Source: DAOTVS01 sp034436375
GTDB lineage: Bacteria > Chloroflexota > Anaerolineae > SpSt-313
Assembly (NCBI GenBank): GCA_034436375.1
Contig: DAOTVS010000335.1
Location: 1 to 21,209, forward strand
DNA: 21,209 nucleotides
Direction of reading: 5' to 3'
Below, in pieces: positions 1-6,752 of the stretch (positions within the stretch are counted from its first letter, which is position 1; each line of letters begins with the position of its first letter). Below the pieces are notes generated by a model. It was not told where the DNA came from and searched no databases. It was given only the letters and a program-made list of their open reading frames with translations. The translations under genes were made by a program, and so were the position numbers.

Positions 1-123
1 CCGCTGCAGCGGCGCCCAGACCCACCACACCCTACAAGAGGCCTGTTCCGGCCGCGTGCGGAGCATGGTACCCGGAAGCCGAAGGGCGTTTTCATCGTGC
101 CTTGTGTAAGCGGGCGTGGGCGA

Positions 124-1302
124 CTAGGCCGACATCGATACCGCCAGGCGCGCCGCCTCGGTCAGCGAAGCCACCGTCTGAATGCCGGCGCCGGCCAGGA
201 TCGCCCGGCCCTCTGCCTCGCGGGTGCCCACCAGGCGCGCCACCACCGGCTGCCAGGGATGCACCTCCTGCAACGCGGCGACCACGCCCCGGGCCACCTC
301 GTCGCAACGGGTGATGCCGCCGAAAATGTTGAGCAGCACCGCGCGCACGCGCGGCTCCTGCAGCATGATCTGCAGCGCCTGCGCCACCCGCTCAGCGCGC
401 GCCCCGCCGCCGATATCCAGGAAATTGGCCGGCATCCCCCCCAGGGCGCGGATGGTATCGAGCGTGGCCATGGCCAGGCCGGCGCCGTTCACCAGGCAGC
501 CGATTTGACCCCCAAGGGCGATGTAGCTCAGGCCCGCCTCACGCGCCTGCGCCTCTGCCGGCGACTCCTCTTCCGGGTTGCGCAGCGCCGCCAAATCCGA
601 ATGCCGGAAGAGCGCATTGTCATCGAGCACGACCTTGGCATCGAGGGCCAGGAGCTCATCACCCTCCGTCACCACGAGAGGGTTGATCTCGACCAGAGAG
701 GCATCGCTCTCGACAAAGGCCCGATAGAGCGCCTGCACCAGCCCATCCAGGCTCGCCTGCAGCGCAGCGGGCACCTGCAAAAAGGCGCCCAGATAGCGCA
801 GGTGATAGGGGCGCAGACCCAGGAAGGGGTCCACCGGCAGGCGAAGGATGGCGCCGGGGTGGCTCTGCGCCACCTGCTCGATATCGATCCCCCCCTCGCC
901 AGAGGCCATGAGCACCACGCGACCCGCCGTGCGGTCGAGGGTCAACCCCACATAGAGCTCGCGCGCGATGGCTGCTGCCCTTTCCACCAGCAATTTGTGC
1001 ACCGGCAGGCCCTGGATATGCAGAGCGAGGATCGCTTCAGCCGCCGCGGCGGCCTCGGCGGGCGTCGCTACCACGCGCACGCCCCCAGCCTTGCCGCGCC
1101 CGCCAGAGAGCACCTGCGCCTTGACGGCCACGCGCCCCCCCAGGCGCTGAGCGGCCTCAGCGGCGGCCGGGCCTCCCCAATGGCCGGCTGCAGGCAGCCC
1201 GCCGGGGTCCGCAGCCGCCGGCTGCTCGACCAGTTCTCCCGGCGGCACGGGGATGCCATAGCGCGCCAGGATACGCTTCGCTTGGTACTCGTGCAGCTTC
1301 AC
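124..1302 (-). CDS. sucC: Succinyl-CoA synthetase (ADP/GDP-forming) beta subunit
   Basis: This is the beta subunit of succinyl-CoA ligase, the TCA-cycle enzyme that couples succinyl-CoA cleavage to nucleotide triphosphate synthesis in the cytoplasm, normally with SucD. The N-terminus reads MKLHEYQAK, as in the family. The ATP-grasp part has GGRGKAGG (residues 67-74) and the metal-binding region EINP (205-208) and LDAK (220-223). The C-terminal ligase part has NFLDIGGGA (293-301) and NIFGGITRCDEVA (325-337). The 392-residue length fits the family. I chose the GTG at 1302 over ATG 1311 or TTG 1326 because GGGAGG at 1312-1317 lies 9 nt upstream and the product then begins exactly as SucC does. 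About 12 extra residues (GGLPAAGHWGG region, about 34-44) sit between the first strand and LGG. A malate-CoA ligase beta subunit (MtkA) is a less likely alternative. The 123 nt left in the window after the stop do not resemble the start of sucD. Confidence 0.95.
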   Translation of the reverse strand: MKLHEYQAKRILARYGIPVPPGELVEQPAAADPGGLPAAGHWGGPAAAEAAQRLGGRVAVKAQVLSGGRGKAGGVRVVATPAEAAAAAEAILALHIQGLPVHKLLVERAAAIARELYVGLTLDRTAGRVVLMASGEGGIDIEQVAQSHPGAILRLPVDPFLGLRPYHLRYLGAFLQVPAALQASLDGLVQALYRAFVESDASLVEINPLVVTEGDELLALDAKVVLDDNALFRHSDLAALRNPEEESPAEAQAREAGLSYIALGGQIGCLVNGAGLAMATLDTIRALGGMPANFLDIGGGARAERVAQALQIMLQEPRVRAVLLNIFGGITRCDEVARGVVAALQEVHPWQPVVARLVGTREAEGRAILAGAGIQTVASLTEAARLAVSMSA

Positions 1303-1311
1303 GGCGCCCAT

Positions 1312-1317
1312 CCTCCC
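1312..1317 (-). promoter_or_regulatory. Shine-Dalgarno of sucC that decides its start
   Basis: The minus strand reads GGGAGG directly before ATG 1311 but 9 nt before GTG 1302. Only the GTG has normal spacing, and it gives the canonical MKLHEYQ start. Confidence 0.7.
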
Positions 1318-1332
1318 GCCATGCAAACAAGA

Positions 1333-1353
1333 CGAGGCCCGTCGGAGGCCTCG
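1333..1353 (-). promoter_or_regulatory. Leader hairpin upstream of sucC
   Basis: CGAGGCC (1333-1339) and GGCCTCG (1347-1353) form a 7-bp perfect stem with a 7-nt loop. It lies between the putative sucC promoter and the ribosome binding site, about 15 nt upstream of the latter. No U-tract follows, so it is not a classical terminator. It may stabilise the mRNA or modulate translation. Confidence 0.4.
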
Positions 1354-1369
1354 CCTGAGCGTCGCATAT

Positions 1370-1398
1370 ATATTACGTCAATTGGCTGCATAGATCAA
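1370..1398 (-). promoter_or_regulatory. Putative sigma-70 promoter for sucC
   Basis: On the minus strand, TTGATC (1393-1398) is separated by 17 nt from TAATAT (1370-1375). Each box matches the consensus at 4 of 6 positions, and the area is AT-rich compared with the surroundings. The predicted transcript would start near 1363 and include the leader hairpin. Confidence 0.4.
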
Positions 1399-1485
1399 GT
1401 CCGTAATGCGTGAAGGGTGTATCTCCCAACCGCCAGAGACCGGCCTTCCTGCTTCTTTGCTCCGGTACGGACCTTTACAAGGAAG

Positions 1486-1563
1486 GGAAGTGGGTAGTCT
1501 GGATGTCGCCCCATGGCCGCTCAGCGGAGCGGCCATGGGGCGACATCCAGACTACCCACTTCC
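1486..1563. repeat. 37-bp perfect inverted repeat with 4-nt loop
   Basis: The arm at 1486-1522 is the exact reverse complement of 1527-1563, with AGCG (1523-1526) as the loop. The arm contains GTAGTCTGGATGTC, which resembles the GTAGTGCGCATGTC head of the elements near 20.5 and 21.0 kb. On the left flank GGAAG is duplicated (positions 1481-1490), so the symmetry breaks there by one short tandem copy. The element lies 75 nt downstream of the stop of the Agl23-NHL gene and could act as a strong mRNA 3'-end barrier. No T-run follows it on either strand. It could equally be a non-autonomous palindromic mobile element. Confidence 0.9.
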
Positions 1564-1637
1564 TTGGGCTTGGGCCGGGCCATAGCCCTCCTGAGATAGG
1601 TCGGTAGCCGGTGTTGCCCGGCTGCCTGGGCCAACGA

Positions 1638-4600
1638 TTACGGCACCGGATCGAACGCCATCACCCGGCTGTTGGCCGAGTCACCGACCAGCACGCGGCC
1701 CACCGTGTCGACGGCGATGCCGGTCGGCAGGTCGAAGGAGCCCAGGTCGGTACCGTGCTTGCCCCAGACGGCGAGCACCTTGCCGTCGGGCGAGTATTTG
1801 ATCACGCGATAGGCTTCGGGATCAGTCACATAGACGTTGCCGCTGCCATCGACCGCGATGTAGGGCTTGTTGACCACCGACTGGCTGTCCCAGCCCTCCA
1901 CGGGCCACTGGCGCAGGAAGGTAAAGTTGCTGTCAAAGACCTGCACGCGATGGTTCCAGGTATCGGCTACGTAGATGTTTCCCTGGCCGTCGATGGCGAT
2001 GCCTACCGGCTCCATGAACTGGCCATCGCCTGCGCCGATGCCCCCGTACTGGCCCAGGACCTTGCCGTTGGGGTCATATTTGATCACACGCTTGTTGCCC
2101 GTATCGGTCACCCAGACGTTGCCCTGGGAATCGACAGCCACGCCGCGCGGACCCCACAGGATGTTATCGGGGCTCTGGGCGCGCCCATCGGTCGTACCAT
2201 AGGTGCCCCACTGGGCCAGGAACTTGCCCTGACTGTCGAACTTTTCGATGCGATGATTCCAGGTATCGGCCACATAAACGGTGCCGTCGGGCGCCACGGC
2301 CACACCCCAGGGCTCCTGGAACTGGCCGGGCCCGGTGCCCTGCGAGCCCCAGGTCGCCACGGGGGCGCCATTGGCGTCGAGCACCTCGATACGGTTATTG
2401 CCGCTGTCGGCCACATAGATGCGCCCCTGGGCATCGATCGCCACGCCCTTGGGCTCCTGGAGCTGATTCGGGGCCGTGCCGGCTGTGCCCCAGGCCTGGC
2501 GCGCCGTCAGGTTCTGGTAGTGAGTGATATAGTCATCGGCGGGCGCCTGGGCCTGATCGGACGTGGCGGTAAGAGTCTCCGGGCCATAATCCCACATCTG
2601 CGCGGCCACGTCCTTGCGCACGTACATGATAAACTTGTTGACCAACGGCCACTGCGCCAGCGGCGCATCATACTTGCGGTACATGATGATATTCCACAGG
2701 CTCTGGAGCCCCTGCGGGGTAGTAATCTCCTGCCAGACCTTGGCCGGCGTCAGCGACTTGTAGTCTTCGAGCGGCCACCAGATCAGGCGATACTCACGCC
2801 GGTAATAGTTGTTGCCCAGGAAGGGCTTGACCCCGGCCTCATTGTCGGGCCCCACGATCACCACATCGGCATCCAGCGGCCCGGAAGGAGTCTTGCCATA
2901 GAACTGGGCATTGGGCCAGTCGCGGAAGTACCACACAAAGGGCCAGCTTGATTCATCATCGTAGGCGACCTTGAGATCCTTTTCGCCGCCCGTCAGCCGC
3001 CGCGACATGGTTTCGAGTTCCTTCATCACCTGCGGCTCGTCGGGTGTACCCTGGGCGTAGATCAGGGTCTCCACAGCCACGTCGCCGTTCTGGTAGACGG
3101 CCATCCACGAGTTGTGGATGGTGAAAATCGTCAGGAAGGCAAACACCAGCACCATAGCGATGTGGCCCGTTTTGCGCCAGCCCAGGTCGCTGCCCAGGCG
3201 CACAAAGGGCACGCCCGCAATCAGAAGCAGGGCGAAGGACCCCATCCAGGCCATGGTCGAGTTCAGATCGGCCGTGGAGGTGCCGCGGAACGGATGGGTC
3301 GACAGCGCCCCTACCAGGGCCACCACGATCATGGGCATCAGGACGACCGTCCAGGCCCTGTCTCTCTGGAAGGCGGCCCGCCAATCGACATTGAAGAGGT
3401 AATCGGCGAACCAGCCGGTGAGGACAATGAACGGCAGGGTCAGGTGAGTCAGCAGCCAGGGCATCTTTTCGCCGCCCCAGCTAAAGACGATAAAGTTGAC
3501 CACCGCCCACCACATGACCATGGGCACGAACGGCACGCCGTAATCCATCCCCGTCGGCGACGGCTCCCCGGTTGCAGGCAGGGCATCCTCCGCGTTGTGC
3601 GCCCCTCTGCGCCTGAAGAGGAAGAACGCGCCGCCGATGATGCCGAAGATGAGCGGCAGGTACTCGTAAAGCGGCATGAGGATCAGATAGTAGAACCAGG
3701 GCTGACCGCCGCGGCGCACCCCCTGCTGCGAGAGCCAATAGCCCAGGGAACCAACCTGGCCGGTAGCAAATCCCTGCCCGTTGGTGAAGAAAGTGGTAAA
3801 GAGCACGATGTAAATGGCATAGAAGATACCGGCCGCGGTCAGCCAGCGCTTGCGATCCCACCACAGGCCGACGACCACCGACGCGACCATGAAGATGCCC
3901 CAGATGATGCCGGAGCGGATGATGTTGGCCGGGGCATATTGCACCGGGTCAAAGGCAGGATCTTTGAGAATTGCGCCCACGGCCTTGATGGCCAGCGGCG
4001 AAGTCAGGGGCAGCACGAGGGTGCCCATGACCATCAAGAGGTCAAAGGTCGGGAACTCGCGCCAGCTCTTGCCCGGGTTGCGCACCAATTGCACGACGAA
4101 GAATAGGGCCAGAAACGACCAGAAGGCAAAGGTCTGGATGAACGCCGTCTCCATGTTGGAGAAGTAGAGCGCCATGCCCAGAACCAGCAGGTAGAGATAC
4201 CAATCCCGGCGCGTCTTGAGATAGTTCAAGATGCCGAGGAACATGAGCAGGGTGAAAAAGACCGAGAAGACATCGTGACGGATAAACCGCCCATAGTACA
4301 GGAGCGCCGGCGAGATCACGGCCAGCGCCGCTGCCACCAGGCTCCCCCGCCGCCCCAGCCAGGGCCGCAGGTAGAAGATGGCGATCACGCTGGCAATGCT
4401 AAAGAGGGCCGGCGCGAGCCGCCCAGTGTAATCGCTGGTACCAAAGAGGAAGTACATCAGGGCTGTGATATGATAGAGGAAAGGCCCGTGGTAGGTTGGG
4501 TTGTGGATGTAGCCCTGCCCCGTGTACAGCTTCCACGATTCCCAGGCATGGATCGCCTCATCGTGGTTGTAGGAGCGGGCGCCCAAGTCCCACAGGCGCG

Positions 4601-4721
4601 TGATCGCCGCCACCAGCACGATGGCGAGGGCAACGAGCATCCATCCATCCAGCCGCACCCAGGAAGAGAGCGGCCGTCTCAGAAACGAGTCTCTTTTCGA
4701 CTCGGGAGCCAATTCACGCAT
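1638..4721 (-). CDS. Agl23-like (TIGR03663-type) membrane glycosyltransferase fused to a six-repeat NHL propeller
   Basis: This is a 1027-residue polytopic membrane protein. The N-terminal GT39/PMT-like part has a first membrane segment (about 27-46), then NHDEAIHAW with D54-E55 and HGP at 78-80. These are the DE dipeptide and HGP tripeptide I recall as invariant in TIGR03663 (Agl23-like). RFIRHD follows at 135-140. Many hydrophobic segments continue to about residue 545, then a soluble part containing WPFVWYFRDW. The last 270 or so residues hold six NHL repeats of the form P-x-G-[VI]-A-[VI]-D...G-x-[VI]-Y-V-[AT]-D...R-[VI], enough for one closed beta-propeller, probably extracytoplasmic. The ATG at 4721 follows the upstream stop by 16 nt, with AAGGAG overlapping that stop. 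The family's activity is not established. GT-C transfer of a polyprenyl-linked sugar is the inference, with the propeller as a possible protein or glycan docking module. Confidence 0.88.
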   Translation of the reverse strand: MRELAPESKRDSFLRRPLSSWVRLDGWMLVALAIVLVAAITRLWDLGARSYNHDEAIHAWESWKLYTGQGYIHNPTYHGPFLYHITALMYFLFGTSDYTGRLAPALFSIASVIAIFYLRPWLGRRGSLVAAALAVISPALLYYGRFIRHDVFSVFFTLLMFLGILNYLKTRRDWYLYLLVLGMALYFSNMETAFIQTFAFWSFLALFFVVQLVRNPGKSWREFPTFDLLMVMGTLVLPLTSPLAIKAVGAILKDPAFDPVQYAPANIIRSGIIWGIFMVASVVVGLWWDRKRWLTAAGIFYAIYIVLFTTFFTNGQGFATGQVGSLGYWLSQQGVRRGGQPWFYYLILMPLYEYLPLIFGIIGGAFFLFRRRGAHNAEDALPATGEPSPTGMDYGVPFVPMVMWWAVVNFIVFSWGGEKMPWLLTHLTLPFIVLTGWFADYLFNVDWRAAFQRDRAWTVVLMPMIVVALVGALSTHPFRGTSTADLNSTMAWMGSFALLLIAGVPFVRLGSDLGWRKTGHIAMVLVFAFLTIFTIHNSWMAVYQNGDVAVETLIYAQGTPDEPQVMKELETMSRRLTGGEKDLKVAYDDESSWPFVWYFRDWPNAQFYGKTPSGPLDADVVIVGPDNEAGVKPFLGNNYYRREYRLIWWPLEDYKSLTPAKVWQEITTPQGLQSLWNIIMYRKYDAPLAQWPLVNKFIMYVRKDVAAQMWDYGPETLTATSDQAQAPADDYITHYQNLTARQAWGTAGTAPNQLQEPKGVAIDAQGRIYVADSGNNRIEVLDANGAPVATWGSQGTGPGQFQEPWGVAVAPDGTVYVADTWNHRIEKFDSQGKFLAQWGTYGTTDGRAQSPDNILWGPRGVAVDSQGNVWVTDTGNKRVIKYDPNGKVLGQYGGIGAGDGQFMEPVGIAIDGQGNIYVADTWNHRVQVFDSNFTFLRQWPVEGWDSQSVVNKPYIAVDGSGNVYVTDPEAYRVIKYSPDGKVLAVWGKHGTDLGSFDLPTGIAVDTVGRVLVGDSANSRVMAFDPVP

Positions 4722-4732
4722 AGCGTCGTTCT

Positions 4733-4738
4733 CTCCTT
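4733..4738 (-). promoter_or_regulatory. Strong ribosome binding site overlapping the upstream stop codon
   Basis: The minus strand reads TGAAGGAGAG. The TGA of the 598-residue gene (4740-4738) shares its last base with AAGGAG, and the ATG follows 11 nt later at 4721. Translation of the two genes is therefore probably coupled. Confidence 0.75.
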
Positions 4739-6534
4739 CAGGGTTTGACCCAGAGCTCGCAGGTATCGGCCTGCTGGGGGCCGCTGCCCTCGCGCAGCAT
4801 CCACCAGGCGAGCATCTGTGCGCTCAAGGGGCTCGCCGGCTGCACGGTCGAGGTCAGCCGGAAGTGCTCCCCCACCAACCCGGCAGGAGGTTTGGTGCCG
4901 GGCTGCGAGCGTACCACCCAGGCGCCCGCTTCCTCCTCCCCCGTAGGGGCGGAAGCCAGGCGCACGATTTTGAAATCACGCAGGTACCAGGGCACCAAGG
5001 GGCCCAGATCGTCCTGCACCACGATGGCAAGCTCATGCTGATCGCCCACGGTGCGCGACGACCAATCAATCAGGAAACTTCTCATATCCCGCAAGTCCAG
5101 AGCGCTGGGCGAGGTCAGGAGGGGCTCGCGGGGGTCGCGGGTCTCAAAACTCGCCGCCACACTATTGCGGAAGAGCAGGCAGGCCAAAAGCCCAAACCCC
5201 ACCAGGGCCAGCGCCCAGGTCGTTTCGCTGCGGCCGATCCAGTACCAAAAGACCAGGATCCCGGCCAGCAAAAAGACCGGCGCCACCACCGCCAATGCGC
5301 CAATCAGAGAGAGGTTGGCAACCTGCACCACGCCGACCGAGCCGGTGGCATAGGTTGCAGCCTGCAGCCACCAAAAGCCCGCAATCACCGAGAGGGCCGC
5401 CGTAATGCCTCCGGTCCAGGCCCAATGGGCAGGCGGGAGTGAGACCACAATCGCCTGTACGGCCAGCCCGCTCAGCAGCGCCAGGGGCAGCACAGTGAAG
5501 ACCAGCGCCTCCCCATCGCGAGCGCCCGAGAGCGTAGCCAGCAGGATGCCCAGTATGGCCCAGCCGCCCAGGAAAACGGCCCACAGGTCACCGCGGCGCA
5601 GGCCAAGCACCAGCCCCCAGATCCCGAGGATCAGCGGGCCCAATTCGTAAAAGACCAGGGTGCTCAGGCCAAACTCGAAGGATTGCCCGCCGGAGCCCGG
5701 CACGAGCCGGCTCAGCCAGGCACCCAGGAGATTGGCCGTGCCCTGCAGGCCAGAGAGGTTCAGCGCCAGGGCCGTGGACAGGAGAGCCACCAGGAGCGCC
5801 AGGAGGGCCCAGGCGCGGCCGTCGCTCAGCTGCGCGCGGAGGGCGCCCACAAACGGGTCCCAACCCGGCCAGGGCCGGCCGCGGCGCCTGGCCAGCGCGC
5901 CCAGCCCCACAAACAGAAGGGCTGCCAGCAGGAAGGTATAGGTCCAGGGGCTGGCGGTGAGGGCCACGGCCAGGCCCACCATGCCCACAATAGTCCCCGT
6001 CCGCGCCTGCCCGCGCCCCGAAAGCTCCACGGCGGCGAGCACGGCGCCCAGGCCGGCCAGGGCGGGCATGGCGCCGCTCAGGGTGCGCGAGTAAAAGACC
6101 ATTGTCGGCGAAAGGGCCAGGATAAAGGTCGCGGCCAGCGTGCCCCAGGTGCCCAGGCGGCGGCGCAGGAACAGTGCTGGCAGAAAGACCAGCGCCAGGC
6201 CCAGGAAGGCCGGCAGGAGCCGCGCTACCACATCGTTGGCGCCAAAGGCGAAAAAGCCGGCCAGCGCCCCATCGAAGAGCAAAGGCACGGGCGCCTGGCC
6301 CATCGGCTGCGCCTGCAGGAAGCGCCAGGCCGCGAGGGCCTGGGTCGCCTCCCCGGTCAGTAACGGCCAGCGGCCCAAGTCGAACAAGCGAATGAGAGCA
6401 GCGGCAGCGATCAGGGCCGTATAGAGCACGACCTCCAGGGTCAACCCTGGCCATACGGCCTCTTCCACACGCCGGGCCGGCTCTACCATCTCAGCTTGTT
6501 TGGGCATGATCAGGTCTGTTCGCTCCGAATTCAC
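4738..6534 (-). CDS. Degenerate Agl23/GT39-like integral membrane protein
   Basis: This is a 598-residue, very hydrophobic protein with about a dozen membrane segments. It aligns by eye with its downstream neighbour. LIRLFDLGRWPLLTGEATQA (about 48-67) corresponds to the neighbour's first membrane helix and NHDEAIHAW loop. FFAFGANDVVARLLPAFLG corresponds to FLFGTSDYTGRLAPALFS. LVPWYLRDF (about 510-518) corresponds to FVWYFRDW in the soluble part. The acidic pair has become G61-E62, and the HGP position reads PVP, so key GT-C residues look lost. There is no NHL part. GTG 6534 is preferred over ATG 6507 because AAGGGG lies 9 nt upstream of the GTG. It is the first gene after a consensus promoter and is coupled to the downstream gene. 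A regulatory or structural partner of that protein is plausible. It could also be an active enzyme of a different subfamily. Confidence 0.82.
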   Translation of the reverse strand: MNSERTDLIMPKQAEMVEPARRVEEAVWPGLTLEVVLYTALIAAAALIRLFDLGRWPLLTGEATQALAAWRFLQAQPMGQAPVPLLFDGALAGFFAFGANDVVARLLPAFLGLALVFLPALFLRRRLGTWGTLAATFILALSPTMVFYSRTLSGAMPALAGLGAVLAAVELSGRGQARTGTIVGMVGLAVALTASPWTYTFLLAALLFVGLGALARRRGRPWPGWDPFVGALRAQLSDGRAWALLALLVALLSTALALNLSGLQGTANLLGAWLSRLVPGSGGQSFEFGLSTLVFYELGPLILGIWGLVLGLRRGDLWAVFLGGWAILGILLATLSGARDGEALVFTVLPLALLSGLAVQAIVVSLPPAHWAWTGGITAALSVIAGFWWLQAATYATGSVGVVQVANLSLIGALAVVAPVFLLAGILVFWYWIGRSETTWALALVGFGLLACLLFRNSVAASFETRDPREPLLTSPSALDLRDMRSFLIDWSSRTVGDQHELAIVVQDDLGPLVPWYLRDFKIVRLASAPTGEEEAGAWVVRSQPGTKPPAGLVGEHFRLTSTVQPASPLSAQMLAWWMLREGSGPQQADTCELWVKP

Positions 6535-6565
6535 GCTATGATGCCCCTTCCTCCGAGGGCTCCCA

Positions 6566-6588
6566 GAGACGAAATGTTATTACGTCTC
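6566..6588 (-). promoter_or_regulatory. Small 5'-UTR hairpin
   Basis: GAGACG (6566-6571) pairs with CGTCTC (6583-6588) across an 11-nt AT-rich loop. It lies within the predicted 65-nt leader of the 598-residue gene, just downstream of the expected transcription start near 6599. Confidence 0.35.
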
Positions 6589-6605
6589 CTTTCGACGCCT
6601 TCGGC

Positions 6606-6634
6606 ATTATAAGAAGAGTCTCAGGCAGTGTCAA
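6606..6634 (-). promoter_or_regulatory. Consensus sigma-70 promoter
   Basis: On the minus strand a perfect TTGACA (6629-6634) is separated by exactly 17 nt from a perfect TATAAT (6606-6611). The predicted start is near 6599, giving a leader of about 65 nt to GTG 6534. It makes the two Agl23-like genes a transcription unit that can be expressed independently of the upstream genes. Confidence 0.85.
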
Positions 6635-6639
6635 CAGAA

Positions 6640-6668
6640 GCCGGCCCTGGCCCAGACTGCCGGCCGGC
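6640..6668 (-). terminator. Possible terminator-like GC-rich stem after the YYY gene
   Basis: GCCGGCC (6640-6646) and GGCCGGC (6662-6668) can pair across a 15-nt loop. On the minus strand the stem is followed by CTTCTGTT, which is only weakly U-rich and runs into the -35 box of the next promoter. GCCGGC is itself palindromic, so alternative pairings exist. It is a weak candidate for ending the upstream transcript. Confidence 0.25.
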
Positions 6669-6752
6669 CTTCAGGCTTCGCGCCCGCCCGGCCACTGCCT
6701 GGTGGGGGTGCGGCCGTCTGCACAGCGCATAGCCCGTAGCCTGACGGCGAGC

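Larger units (their letters stand above)
1303..1637. other. Intergenic region between the Agl23-NHL gene and sucC
   Basis: This stretch of about 330 nt has no supportable gene. From left to right it holds the sucC ribosome binding site, the leader hairpin and the putative promoter. Then comes a 37-bp perfect inverted repeat (1486-1563) and, just after the stop of the upstream gene, a weak bulged stem near 1614-1634 (TTGCCC against GGGCCAA). No U-rich stretch marking a standard intrinsic terminator was seen on either strand. Confidence 0.7.

Noticed and set aside
1..95. Possible short minus-strand open frames starting near 93 or 64 and running off the left edge
   Set aside because: Two overlapping candidates exist with no recognisable sequence, and neither resembles SucD. 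About 30 codons are too few to support a call.
97..1413. Long plus-strand open frame of 438 codons opposite sucC
   Set aside because: It is antisense to a convincing sucC. The translation is rich in H, R, Q and A with no family motif, as expected from the complementary strand of GC-rich coding DNA.
1486..1563. Perfect hairpin considered as a standard Rho-independent terminator
   Set aside because: The stem is far longer than needed and no T-run follows it on either strand. It is kept as an inverted repeat with uncertain role.
1611..2951. Plus-strand open frame of 446 codons with repeated DH-G-I-GH-D patterns
   Set aside because: The periodicity is the antisense image of the NHL repeats encoded on the minus strand, not an independent repeat protein.
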